64,000 nucleotides of DNA from Bacteroidota bacterium (GTDB lineage Bacteria > Bacteroidota > Bacteroidia > Bacteroidales > F082). Shown here piece by piece: positions 45,342 to 53,693 of this stretch (within the stretch, counting starts at the first letter, position 1; each line of letters begins with the position of its first letter). The stretch covers positions 52,252-116,251 of the forward strand of contig JAHIUX010000090.1 in assembly GCA_018816765.1 (NCBI GenBank), written 5' to 3'. The position numbers were made by a program, and so were the translations under genes. The notes beneath the pieces were generated by a model. The model was given only the letters and a program-made list of their open reading frames with translations, did not search any database and was not told the origin of the DNA.

Positions 45342-45890
45342 CTATTTGATCTTGAACTTATACCCAATAGAAAAGGCCACAGGGAACAGTTCATTTTGAA
45401 ATTCCACCCCATGATTATATTTCAGGTCATCGAAATAGGCATCAACTTTTGATGACCTGAATGGTACGATGACACCCAGCGACCAGTAGCCTGCAGGATG
45501 CTTACGTGGCCTGATATCGATTCCCGCCCCTGCCGAAAAGCCATAAAACAGTTTGTTCAGCGAAGTCTTATTTGTGACAACAATGGCTGCGTTATAACCG
45601 TACATTGCAAGCAGGTAAGGTGTAACTTTTGGTGAAGGCCTGTTTACAGCGAACCGCAACTTTGCTCCACCATTAACTCCTACCCCAGCCAAGGCATAGC
45701 CAACCCCTATGAAAACTCCAAAATCCTTCATTGGGTAAGCAGAAAGATTAACCCCCATACCACCGTAATCGAGTCCAAAACCAAGACCGACGGCGGCATT
45801 GTCAACGTCAGATGATGCATTTGTTTGGCCATTCAGCTGGCTCACCATCAATAAGGAGCCAAAAAAAATCAAGAGGATACAATTTTTCAT
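45342..45890 (-). CDS. Probable outer-membrane beta-barrel protein
   Basis: This 182-residue protein has a signal peptide (ILLIFFGSLLMVSQLNGQ) and glycine-rich amphipathic strands such as VGLGFGLDYGGMGVNLSAYP and VAFSIGYKFKI. That is an eight-strand-type small outer-membrane barrel. No family is assigned. It appears to be the first gene of a group with the lipoprotein, the single-pass membrane protein and possibly the haem-type receptor. Confidence 0.6.
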   Translation of the reverse strand: MKNCILLIFFGSLLMVSQLNGQTNASSDVDNAAVGLGFGLDYGGMGVNLSAYPMKDFGVFIGVGYALAGVGVNGGAKLRFAVNRPSPKVTPYLLAMYGYNAAIVVTNKTSLNKLFYGFSAGAGIDIRPRKHPAGYWSLGVIVPFRSSKVDAYFDDLKYNHGVEFQNELFPVAFSIGYKFKIK

Positions 45891-45980
45891 TAAAGATTTG
45901 TTTTTGGTTTTTATCAGTGGATAAAGTTATTAAAAAAAAGACGGTGGTCAGGATATAAAACCTTCATTCTTTAAAAAAAC

Positions 45981-46817
45981 CTATTTAACAGCAAGAAAAA
46001 TATGGTATTTCCAAAGGTTTTTTTTCAGTGCGCTATACTGGTAATAGCCACTTTTATAATGGTTTTTGGCAAATTTCGACACCTTCGGGTGGGTGATATT
46101 GTAAAGCCAGGATGGTATAGTACCAAGCACTACAGCAAGATACATGCGTGAAGCACTTTTTCTGATGCTATCAGTATAATCGGTATTTGTCACCTTTTTA
46201 AAACCCACCTCACTGAGGGCTTTTCCGAAATAGTCAGCGGTGACCAGGTCAGCCATCCACCAGCTGTCAACCCATTTTTTGATCAGCTGTTGCGGATCAG
46301 GCTGATTTTCACTGGTCAGGAAAAAATCGCTCATCACGAGTCTGCCTCCTTTCTTCAGTAACCGAAACGCTTCGGCTGCAAAAGCCGTTTTATCGGGGGC
46401 TGAGGAAACGCTCTCACAGGCCCAGACCACGTCGAAGGACTCATCGCTGAAGCTTGTCTGGGTATAATCCATGACATGAAACGACAAAAAGTCCCCAAGG
46501 CGATGATGTTCAACAAGTTTATTTGCATAATCACATTGGCGCTGACTCAGGGTAATTCCCCTGACCTTTGCTTTTTTCGCATTGTACAGGTAAAAGGCGG
46601 CCCCACCAACTCCGCATCCGGCATCCAGCACATCTTCTCCTTCAGCGATGCCTGATGTTTGCATCAAAACCCTGTTTGTGTTCAACAGCGACTCGCCAAA
46701 GCCGGTAATCCCCGGTTCGGTGATGCCATAATGCAATGAGAGGTTGTCGTTAAGTTTCCACCAACGTTGATAATGGTTTAAGGTATTGTCGTAGTACTGG
46801 CCAACTTCATTTTTCAT
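45981..46817 (-). CDS. SAM-dependent methyltransferase
   Basis: This 278-residue class I methyltransferase has the SAM-binding motif VLDAGCGVGGAAFYL at about residue 65, then GITLSQRQ and the acidic FDVVWACESVSSAP. It resembles the gamma-tocopherol/cyclopropane-synthase-like group that acts on lipid-type or small hydrophobic molecules; the acceptor is not known. It stands alone, with its own -7 element 41 to 48 bases upstream. Confidence 0.8.
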   Translation of the reverse strand: MKNEVGQYYDNTLNHYQRWWKLNDNLSLHYGITEPGITGFGESLLNTNRVLMQTSGIAEGEDVLDAGCGVGGAAFYLYNAKKAKVRGITLSQRQCDYANKLVEHHRLGDFLSFHVMDYTQTSFSDESFDVVWACESVSSAPDKTAFAAEAFRLLKKGGRLVMSDFFLTSENQPDPQQLIKKWVDSWWMADLVTADYFGKALSEVGFKKVTNTDYTDSIRKSASRMYLAVVLGTIPSWLYNITHPKVSKFAKNHYKSGYYQYSALKKNLWKYHIFLAVK

Positions 46818-46857
46818 GCTCCAAACTTACCATTAATCACGTGTGTTTCATTCACTG

Positions 46858-46865
46858 CAAATATA
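46858..46865 (-). promoter_or_regulatory. -7 element of the methyltransferase gene
   Basis: On the minus strand TATATTTG matches TAnnTTTG. A second match, TAAGTTTG at 46822-46829, is too close to the ATG to serve the same start. Confidence 0.4.
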
Positions 46866-46936
46866 GTTTTTTGCCCTGACTGAAACCGGAACCAAATGGA
46901 AATCTGAGGCTGGAATTGCATTCCTGGCCGGGTCAA

Positions 46937-47767
46937 TCAACCAACCATGACTGATGTCATGCTCAGCGATCCCGCAACCAGTTTGTCGTTAAACAATCGG
47001 ATTGGCTCCTGTTCTTTTCTCAGGCCAAGCGTATACATCAGTGGCAGAAAATGATCAGGCGTGGGCACGGCAAGCTGCATGGACCTGCCCAGATTTTGGT
47101 ATTCAAGCAGGCCACCAAAATTCCCCGATAAGATCAACTGATTGGTGATTTCCCTTGCTTCGAAAGCCCAGTCGAACCCATAATCAAGTGTATTCATGTT
47201 CCTGAAATCGACCAGGCTCAGGTTGTGCACAATGTTGCCACTGCCAATGATCAGTACGCCTTTGGTGCGCAATTTCAGAAGCCGGCCGGCAAGTTCAAAA
47301 TGCCAGCCTGCCGGTTTTGTGTAATCGATGCTGAGTTGAATCACAGGCACATCGGCTTTCGGATAAAGGTGAGTGATTACGCTCCAGGCCCCATGGTCAA
47401 GCCCACGGTTCACATCAGGAATAACAGTTTCAGGCCTTAACAGGTCCACTGTTTCGCCCGCAAGCGCCGGGTGGCCATTCGCAGGATACTGAACCCCGAA
47501 CAACTGCTTTGGAAAACCGTAAAAATCATGCATTGTGGCAGGCCTGGGTGAAGCCGTCACAAAAGTGCCCTGTGTGTACCAATGGGCCGAAATACACAAA
47601 ATTGCTGAAGGCTTCGGAAGGTTCTGGCTCAATGTGCGAAACCCTTCAATAAACTCATTTTCTTCGATGGCATTCATCGGGCTGCCGTGCCCAAGAAAAA
47701 GCACCGGCATATGAGGGGTGTGTTGGTTTTTCACATGGTCGGTGATAGCGGATTCGATAGAGCTCAT
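46937..47767 (-). CDS. 4,5-DOPA dioxygenase extradiol family protein
   Basis: This 276-residue protein is a LigB-type extradiol dioxygenase homologue close to E. coli YgiD. It shows the metal and substrate histidines in FLGHGSPMNA, ISAHWYT, LDHGAWSV, GNIVHNLS and TPDHFLPLMY. The family opens catechol rings with a zinc or iron centre; the physiological substrate in bacteria is unclear. The first eighteen residues are extra relative to the motif start. It is followed on the same strand by nothing for 119 bases. Confidence 0.88.
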   Translation of the reverse strand: MSSIESAITDHVKNQHTPHMPVLFLGHGSPMNAIEENEFIEGFRTLSQNLPKPSAILCISAHWYTQGTFVTASPRPATMHDFYGFPKQLFGVQYPANGHPALAGETVDLLRPETVIPDVNRGLDHGAWSVITHLYPKADVPVIQLSIDYTKPAGWHFELAGRLLKLRTKGVLIIGSGNIVHNLSLVDFRNMNTLDYGFDWAFEAREITNQLILSGNFGGLLEYQNLGRSMQLAVPTPDHFLPLMYTLGLRKEQEPIRLFNDKLVAGSLSMTSVMVG

Positions 47768-47931
47768 TTACAGTCGGATTACGTTTATAAACAGTCTTTG
47801 TCAGCTTGCGCACTTCAACACTTTACTCCTTTGAACAAGTAGTTTTTTTTACACGAAGCGCGATATACTGTAAACAATCCGGCTACCCTAAAGTTTGATC
47901 ATATTGCCCGCCAGATGCACATTAATCCTTT

Positions 47932-49452
47932 TCAGAGCTTATTCAGCTGGTAAATGTCCATGCGCCTGTCTCTGAGGTTTCTTACACTGCCAAATTGGTT
48001 AAGTTCGCGCAGCAGGTCAATGTCAAGGTCTGCAATCAGGATCATTTCGGTATTGGGTGTCGCCTCGGCCTTTATCCCATTTGCCGGAAAGGCGAAGTCA
48101 CAGGGGGTAAACACCATCGACTGTGCATACTGAATATCCATATTGTGTACCTTGGGCAGGTTACCCACGCTACCGGCAATGGCCACATAGCATTCATTTT
48201 CAATGGCTCTTGCCTGGGCGCAGTTTCTAACCCGCGAATATCCGTTTTGTGTGTCGGTCAGGAATGGAACAAACAAAATATCCATGCCTTCGTCGGCCAA
48301 TATCCTGCTCAGTTCCGGAAACTCCACATCATAGCAGATCAGGATGCCAATTTTTCCGCAGTCTGTATCAAAAGCCCTGAGCCTGTTGCCTCCCTGCATT
48401 CCCCACACCTTAACCTCATCGGGAGTAACATGCAGTTTTTCGAATTGCTCAATTTTCCCATCGCGTTTACACAAATAACCTACGTTGTGCAGCAATCCAT
48501 TCACCACCTCGGGCATGCTTCCGGTGATGATGTTGATGTTGTATGAAATGGCCAGTTCCGAAAATTTCTGCACGATGGCATTGGTGTGTTTTGCCAGCTC
48601 CCTGATGGCTTCAGGTTCGCTCAAATGATTGTTTTCGGCCATGAGAGGGGCATTAAAAAACTCCGGGAACAACGCAAAATCAGAGCGATAGCCAGAAACA
48701 GCATCAACGAAATACTCGGCTTGCTGTAACAGCTCATCAAGGTTTTTGTATGGTCGCATCTGCCACTGAATCAACCCAAGCCTGACCACCCTTTTTGTAA
48801 TTTCCGCTTTAGTTGTTTCCTTCTCGTAATATACATTGTCCCACTCAAGCAGGACCGCATAATCGTTTGAGGCATTGTCGCCCTTCAGGTAATTTTTCAG
48901 GATTTTTGTCGGATGAAAATCATTCGAAATCTGAAAGTTAAAGACCGGATCCTGAATTTCTCTTTTCCGCACCTTGTCAATGTAAGCCTTCGGACTGAGT
49001 TCATGCGCGTACTTGTGATAGTTCGGAATGCGCCCGCCAAAGGCTACTCCCTTCAGGTTCAGACGTTCACAAAGCTCTTTCCGGTAGTCATAAAGTCTTC
49101 TTCCAAGCCGCAATCCACGGAACTCAGGCTTAATAAAGACATCAATACCATAGAGCATATCACCCTCCGGGGAATGTGTACTAAAGGTGTAATTGCCTGT
49201 GATTTCCTGGTAGGTGTGATTCGATTCAATTTTGTCATACTCAACAATAATCGACAGGGCACAACCGGCAATCTGGTTGTTCACTTTAATCACCACCTGT
49301 CCTTCAGGGAAGATGCTGATGAGGGATTGTATCTGCGATTCGCGCCAGTAGGAATTCGGCATGGTGGTGTAGGCTTCAATCATGGCCTTTTTAAGCTCCT
49401 GATAGTCGTCGAGGCTAAGGAAAGTCAATTCTATATTTTCAATTTTGTCCAT
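47932..49452 (-). CDS. GNAT acetyltransferase-nitrilase fusion protein
   Basis: This 506-residue protein joins an N-terminal GNAT domain (about 1-210, with FRGLRLGRRLYDYRKELCE binding acetyl-CoA) to a C-terminal carbon-nitrogen hydrolase (about 225-500). The nitrilase triad is visible as Glu in FALFPEFFNA, Lys in FEKLHVTPDE and Cys in ILICYDVEFPE. This arrangement is known in several phyla, but the natural substrate is not established. It could acylate and hydrolyse amides in sequence; that is inference. It is a single gene with its own promoter. Confidence 0.9.
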   Translation of the reverse strand: MDKIENIELTFLSLDDYQELKKAMIEAYTTMPNSYWRESQIQSLISIFPEGQVVIKVNNQIAGCALSIIVEYDKIESNHTYQEITGNYTFSTHSPEGDMLYGIDVFIKPEFRGLRLGRRLYDYRKELCERLNLKGVAFGGRIPNYHKYAHELSPKAYIDKVRKREIQDPVFNFQISNDFHPTKILKNYLKGDNASNDYAVLLEWDNVYYEKETTKAEITKRVVRLGLIQWQMRPYKNLDELLQQAEYFVDAVSGYRSDFALFPEFFNAPLMAENNHLSEPEAIRELAKHTNAIVQKFSELAISYNINIITGSMPEVVNGLLHNVGYLCKRDGKIEQFEKLHVTPDEVKVWGMQGGNRLRAFDTDCGKIGILICYDVEFPELSRILADEGMDILFVPFLTDTQNGYSRVRNCAQARAIENECYVAIAGSVGNLPKVHNMDIQYAQSMVFTPCDFAFPANGIKAEATPNTEMILIADLDIDLLRELNQFGSVRNLRDRRMDIYQLNKL

Positions 49453-49494
49453 ATTCTAAGCTTATTTTTCTTGTTCGTGTTTAGTTTAAGTTTG

Positions 49495-49526
49495 CAAAAG
49501 TAAGGTCTGGATACAATTGGATACAA
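49495..49526 (-). promoter_or_regulatory. Promoter of the GNAT-nitrilase gene
   Basis: On the minus strand TTG (49524-49526), a 21-base spacer and TACTTTTG (49495-49502) match the Bacteroidota promoter. The leader to the ATG at 49452 is about 35 bases. Confidence 0.6.
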
Positions 49527-49617
49527 GAATGATGCATCAGAAGCGATGCGCTTACACTGAATTTAATCACAGGCAATGCAGCCAGCCAATCATTTCGTTA
49601 TGGAAATATTAAACGTG

Positions 49618-51234
49618 TTAGTTTCCTGATAAGAAACCAGGAGGGCGGCGGTTTTTGGTATTGCTTTCGTAGCCGTAGGCAATCTCTATCAACACAGGTT
49701 CACTCCAGGCCCGGCCAAAAAAAGAAACCCCGACAGGCAATCCATCAATAAAACCCATTGGAACAGTGATGTTGGGATAACCTGCTTGCGCTGCAGCAGA
49801 GGAACTTCCAAGGTGATAGCTATCGCCATTCACGAGGTCGGTCTTCCATGCAGGTGCTCCTGTAGGTGCCATTATGGCGTCAAGCTGATGTTGGTCCATG
49901 ACCTTGTCGATGCCATTTTTCCGGCTGCCTTCCAACATAGCTGTTAAGGCTTTCTGATATGATTCCGATGTGAGATCGCCTTTCGTATTGGCAAGCTCAA
50001 GGTATTTCTGGTTAAAATAGCTGAGTTCGACTGAATCGGATGCATTGAATGCAATCAGATCGGCTACTGATTTAACCGGAGCATCAGGTCCGAGTGAAGC
50101 AAAATACCTGTTCAGGCCATCTTTGTACTCGTACAGCATGATTTCAAAAGAGTTCCGGTCCACCTCGGGATCATATATGGTATCAATTCCGACGATTTCA
50201 GCACCCTGGCTTTTCAAAAATTCAACTGTTTCATTCACCAGCGCGTCCACCTTATAGCTGATGCCAAAGGTTCCTTTGTAGAGTCCAATGCGCTTCCCTT
50301 TCAGACCGTCCCCTTTGAGGTATGGCGTGTAATCGCTATACACATTACCCACACTTTCAAGGGTTTTTGAATCGGCTGAATCAACGCCAATGAGTGCGCC
50401 CAGGCATATTACCGCATCGGTGAGGCTGCGTGCCATCGGACCAGGTGTATCCTGGGTAAATGAAATTGGGATAATGCCAGAGCGGCTGGCAAGTCCGACA
50501 GTAGGCTTTATACCAACGATACCATTGCTATGCGATGGACAAACGATGGAGCCATCGGTTTCTGTTCCAATGGCCAGCATGCACAAATTTGCTGAAACGG
50601 CCACCGCTGATCCGGAGCTTGATCCACAGGGATTGCGGCTCAGGTCGTATGGGTTTTTGGTTTGCCCGCCAAGGCCACTCCATCCACTGGTGGATAACTC
50701 ACCCCTGAAGTTTGCCCACTCACTTAGGTTTGCTTTGCCTATAATCACAGCTCCCGCTTCCCGGAGTTTCATGGCTATATAACTATCCTTCAAGGGAAAA
50801 GAATGCTTTAGCGCCCGCGAACCCGCGGTGGTTGGCATGCTGTCGTGGGTGTCAATATTGTCTTTAAGCACCACCGGTATGCCATGCAAAGGCCCCCTGA
50901 TTTTTCCGGCCCTCATCTCCTCATCAAGGGCTTCAGCAATTCGCAAGGCATCGGGATTTATGGTGATGATTGAGCCTAAAACAGGTCCGGAATGATCCAT
51001 TACTTCTATCCTGTTCAGGTAATCTTCAACAACTTCCCTTATGGTATAGTTATGGTCTTGATACCCTTTCCGCATCTCGCTGATCGTAGTTTCCAAAAAC
51101 CTGAATTCGCTTGCTTCACTCACTTGCATGTTATGCTGCTTCGGCTGACAGGTCGACAACAGGAGTATGCCTGACAGGCACAACAGGATGTTCATCCCCT
51201 TATGGACAGCGGCTATGATGGTTTTCATCTTCAT
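49618..51234 (-). CDS. Amidase-signature lipoprotein
   Basis: This 538-residue protein starts at ATG 51234, giving a lipoprotein signal ending LLLSTC. The amidase domain has the catalytic lysine in IPVVLKDNIDT, the cis-serine in NPCGSSSGSAVA and the nucleophile serine in TDGSIVCPS. It should hydrolyse an amide at the cell envelope; related enzymes act on peptide or fatty-acid amides. The open frame continues upstream to 51345 but lacks signal-peptide character. It lies downstream of the DUF4440 lipoprotein gene on the same strand. Confidence 0.88.
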   Translation of the reverse strand: MKMKTIIAAVHKGMNILLCLSGILLLSTCQPKQHNMQVSEASEFRFLETTISEMRKGYQDHNYTIREVVEDYLNRIEVMDHSGPVLGSIITINPDALRIAEALDEEMRAGKIRGPLHGIPVVLKDNIDTHDSMPTTAGSRALKHSFPLKDSYIAMKLREAGAVIIGKANLSEWANFRGELSTSGWSGLGGQTKNPYDLSRNPCGSSSGSAVAVSANLCMLAIGTETDGSIVCPSHSNGIVGIKPTVGLASRSGIIPISFTQDTPGPMARSLTDAVICLGALIGVDSADSKTLESVGNVYSDYTPYLKGDGLKGKRIGLYKGTFGISYKVDALVNETVEFLKSQGAEIVGIDTIYDPEVDRNSFEIMLYEYKDGLNRYFASLGPDAPVKSVADLIAFNASDSVELSYFNQKYLELANTKGDLTSESYQKALTAMLEGSRKNGIDKVMDQHQLDAIMAPTGAPAWKTDLVNGDSYHLGSSSAAAQAGYPNITVPMGFIDGLPVGVSFFGRAWSEPVLIEIAYGYESNTKNRRPPGFLSGN

Positions 51235-51407
51235 CTGCGTGGTTGGTTTTGAGGCATAAAGGTAGTGAAAATCGGTCAACAGGCCACGTTCAGTTGTGTG
51301 AATTTGAGCAGGAAACAACCCGGGAGGGGGTGCAGTTTGCAGCAAGTCAGCATGTTTCGCTGAAAGAAATTCAATTACAACAACTTATGCAGGGTGTCAG
51401 GCAGGGA

Positions 51408-51866
51408 TTAATCCCACACAAACCGCCATTGACCATCGGCCTGTCGCTTCCAAACGGTATGAAAAACACCTTCGGTGCTTGTTGTAATTCCCGCAGAGTC
51501 GATGCTTGAGTAAACATATTTGCCATAGGTATATCCAAGGTCGCCCGAAGTGGAAACATCAATAAAGTCGGGCTTCCAGCTTAGTTTCGGCTGATCATTG
51601 GCCGCATGCTCAGCAAAATACCTGCTCAGGCCATCCTTTCCCCTGATCAGTTGTTTGTTCCTTAAAAGCACCACATCAGCAGCCGCATAGGTAACAAAGG
51701 CCTTTTCTATTCCTTCCTGTGCAGCCAGATCAGCAAATGCCTGTTCAGTAGATGCGATTTCCTGCAGCCACTTTTCGCGATCGGGATTACCATTTCCTGA
51801 CCGGCAGGCAGTGAGGAAAAACAGTAAAATCAACAGCAGTCCGGATGGAGTTTTCACTGTTATCAT
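51408..51866 (-). CDS. DUF4440/NTF2-like lipoprotein
   Basis: This 152-residue protein has a lipoprotein signal ending FFLTAC and a SnoaL/DUF4440-type domain: STEQAFADLAAQEGIEKAF, then FIDVSTSGDLGYTYGKYVY and a terminal HTVWKRQADGQWRFVWD. These small cone-shaped domains can bind ligands or catalyse isomerisation, but no catalytic residues are certain here. It follows the DsrE-like gene by 13 bases and could be in the same transcript. Confidence 0.82.
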   Translation of the reverse strand: MITVKTPSGLLLILLFFLTACRSGNGNPDREKWLQEIASTEQAFADLAAQEGIEKAFVTYAAADVVLLRNKQLIRGKDGLSRYFAEHAANDQPKLSWKPDFIDVSTSGDLGYTYGKYVYSSIDSAGITTSTEGVFHTVWKRQADGQWRFVWD

Positions 51867-51879
51867 GATAAGCCGTTGG

Positions 51880-52200
51880 TTAGAAGGTCACTGTTTTATC
51901 TGCCCATAAAACCATGTTCACGCAATCGATCATGGTCGACACCGGACACGCTTCGGTGCTATTCAACTGCCGCGATTTAAGGCAGGTACCACAGGCCAGT
52001 ATTTCTCCGCCTAAGCCGTTGAATAGCTTCAGCTGTTCATCAACATTGAATTTCGGATGCACTAGCCCTTCGCATTCAACGGCCTCTCCCATAAGAAAAA
52101 CCTTCACCTCATGCCCTTGCTTTTTTGCTGTAACAGCAAACCTGAAAGCATTCCAGGCTTTTTCAAATTCCTTTGTTTCAAGAATAATTCCAATTTTCAT
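51880..52200 (-). CDS. DsrE family protein
   Basis: This 106-residue cytoplasmic protein has the DsrE/TusD-like fold pattern: MKIGIILETKEFEKAWNAF at the start, then GHEVKVFLMGEAVEC and ACGTCLKSRQLN. The cysteines in CGTC and in EACP could carry sulfur, as in other DsrE-type proteins. ATG 52200 is one base after the upstream methyltransferase stop, so the two are almost certainly co-translated. A role in thiol or persulfide handling with that methyltransferase is inference. Confidence 0.78.
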   Translation of the reverse strand: MKIGIILETKEFEKAWNAFRFAVTAKKQGHEVKVFLMGEAVECEGLVHPKFNVDEQLKLFNGLGGEILACGTCLKSRQLNSTEACPVSTMIDCVNMVLWADKTVTF

Positions 52201-52201
52201 G

Positions 52202-52771
52202 TTATTGTTTTTGTAAGACCATTCCATAGTGATATTTACCGATAAAGAATGTAGGTTTTTCGACAGCAAACTGGTTGTTGTCGAACAGCTGAAGGATTCT
52301 TTCAGGGCTTGGTCTGATGCTCAGGTCAGGTCCTCGGGGAGTAGCTATGTCGCTGCGCCAGTGCAATATTCCCAGCCTACCGTGCTGTTTCAACACGCGA
52401 AAGGCTTCACCAAACAGTTCCTCCGGCTTGTCGTGGTGCAATAGATTAAACAGCATCACATAGTCTATCGAAGCAGATTCAAGCCCTGTCGTCAGCTTCA
52501 ACACATCACGCACAGCAAGCCTCACATTGCTGATCCGGCCCGCCAGGAGTTTTTGATTTACCACTGCTACCATGGCAGCTTCAATATCGAATCCAAATAG
52601 TTCGCCTCCGATGATCCTGGCTGCAGGAAGCGTAAATGTGCCATACCCACATCCTATTTCACACAGGTCATCAATATGTTCATCCACCAGCATGGCCTTC
52701 AATACCATTTCAGGTTCGAAAAACGAAGACCAGACAGGCTCATCAGGCATGCCACTTTCCCTTACTTTCAT
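52202..52771 (-). CDS. Class I SAM-dependent methyltransferase
   Basis: This 189-residue methyltransferase has the SAM motif LCEIGCGYGTFTLPAA, then ELFGFDIEAAMV, and DYVMLFNLLHH, a small-molecule methyltransferase pattern. After that comes VLKQHGRLGILHWRSD. The acceptor is unknown. It is joined to the DsrE gene by a one-base gap, and the TfoX-like gene lies 51 bases upstream. The pair may act on a sulfur-containing molecule. Confidence 0.82.
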   Translation of the reverse strand: MKVRESGMPDEPVWSSFFEPEMVLKAMLVDEHIDDLCEIGCGYGTFTLPAARIIGGELFGFDIEAAMVAVVNQKLLAGRISNVRLAVRDVLKLTTGLESASIDYVMLFNLLHHDKPEELFGEAFRVLKQHGRLGILHWRSDIATPRGPDLSIRPSPERILQLFDNNQFAVEKPTFFIGKYHYGMVLQKQ

Positions 52772-52822
52772 TTGGCTTTAAAAATGGTATTTTGGGGCAT
52801 CTTATGTTTCCAATGAATATGC

Positions 52823-53155
52823 TTACTTCTTTTTCGCAGGCTTTTTTTCAATGCGGGCAACATTTTCCGCAGCACTTAGTACAAATTCCCTCCACCTGTC
52901 TTTGTAATCAAAAGGTATTTGCACCCACTCCTTCATGGGCCTGCCCTCCATGGGATCAAACAGGCAGCTTCCATCAAGGCTAAGGGCTTCGGCATGCAGT
53001 TCACCCTGCAATTTAACCACCAGGTTGTCTTTCCAAAACATGGCTGGTGACTTCCCATTGGGAGTTTTCATGCATAATGCACCAAACATTTTACCGGGAA
53101 CAACATCAGGAACTTTGGTCATCAGTTCCATAAAAAAAGCTTCTGCTTGTGTCAT
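52823..53155 (-). CDS. TfoX N-terminal-like protein
   Basis: This 110-residue protein resembles the TfoX/Sxy N-terminal domain: VVPGKMFGALCMKTPNGKSP and FWKDNLVVKLQGE follow the usual K-MFG-F pattern. In Gammaproteobacteria Sxy activates competence genes, but stand-alone N-terminal-type proteins elsewhere have no proven role. The C-terminus is lysine-rich (KKPAKKK). Its start overlaps the stop of the upstream membrane protein gene (four bases), so they are coupled. Confidence 0.75.
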   Translation of the reverse strand: MTQAEAFFMELMTKVPDVVPGKMFGALCMKTPNGKSPAMFWKDNLVVKLQGELHAEALSLDGSCLFDPMEGRPMKEWVQIPFDYKDRWREFVLSAAENVARIEKKPAKKK

Positions 53156-53553
53156 GATTTTCGGGGTGTTAAAAAGCGTGAGGCGACAAGGGCAAACAAT
53201 CCGATACCAATGCCTGAAAACAACCCAATAACAGGGCCTGTAATCAGCATCATGAGCCTGGGGCTGTCAGGATATGGCATCATGGACAGCATTTCGGCCT
53301 CACGGATATGGTTTGCTATGTACTGGTCAAACAGGAGTATGTGTGCAATGGTAATCCAAAAGGAATTTAACAGACCCAATACAAGGCCATGAAGAAATCG
53401 TTTTGCGGCAGTTTCTCTGGCAATCACTACAGCACAGATGATAAAAACCGGGAGCCAGAACACCGGATCACTGTCAGACGGAATGAGGTAAACTGTTGCC
53501 ACAGCCATTCCCAGGCCAAAAAGCGACAACAGCAGCAATAATTTGATTTTCAT
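53152..53553 (-). CDS. Small four-helix membrane protein
   Basis: This 133-residue protein has about four hydrophobic segments (FGLGMAVATVYLI, FWLPVFIICAVVIA, FLHGLVLGLLNSFWIT, PVIGLFSGIGIGLFALVA). It is not assigned to a family. A -7 element at 53572-53579 lies 18 bases before ATG 53553, which fixes this start; the longer frame to 53616 would begin upstream of the transcript. Its 3' end overlaps the TfoX-like gene by four bases and it probably heads that gene group. Confidence 0.65.
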   Translation of the reverse strand: MKIKLLLLLSLFGLGMAVATVYLIPSDSDPVFWLPVFIICAVVIARETAAKRFLHGLVLGLLNSFWITIAHILLFDQYIANHIREAEMLSMMPYPDSPRLMMLITGPVIGLFSGIGIGLFALVASRFLTPRKS

Positions 53554-53571
53554 CCTGTGTAAATTACAAGC

Positions 53572-53579
53572 CAAAGTTA
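53572..53579 (-). promoter_or_regulatory. -7 element of the membrane protein/TfoX-like/methyltransferase run
   Basis: On the minus strand TAACTTTG matches TAnnTTTG and would start transcription at about 53565. Confidence 0.5.
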
Positions 53580-53693
53580 GGGAAATTTCAGGCTGATTGG
53601 CCGTTTCCCGCTCCAAAATTGCTGCTTTCGGGAGCGCCTGGTGAACTGGGTAGCCATTTGATCAGATGAAGAAGCAAAAATTCCGGAAACTGT

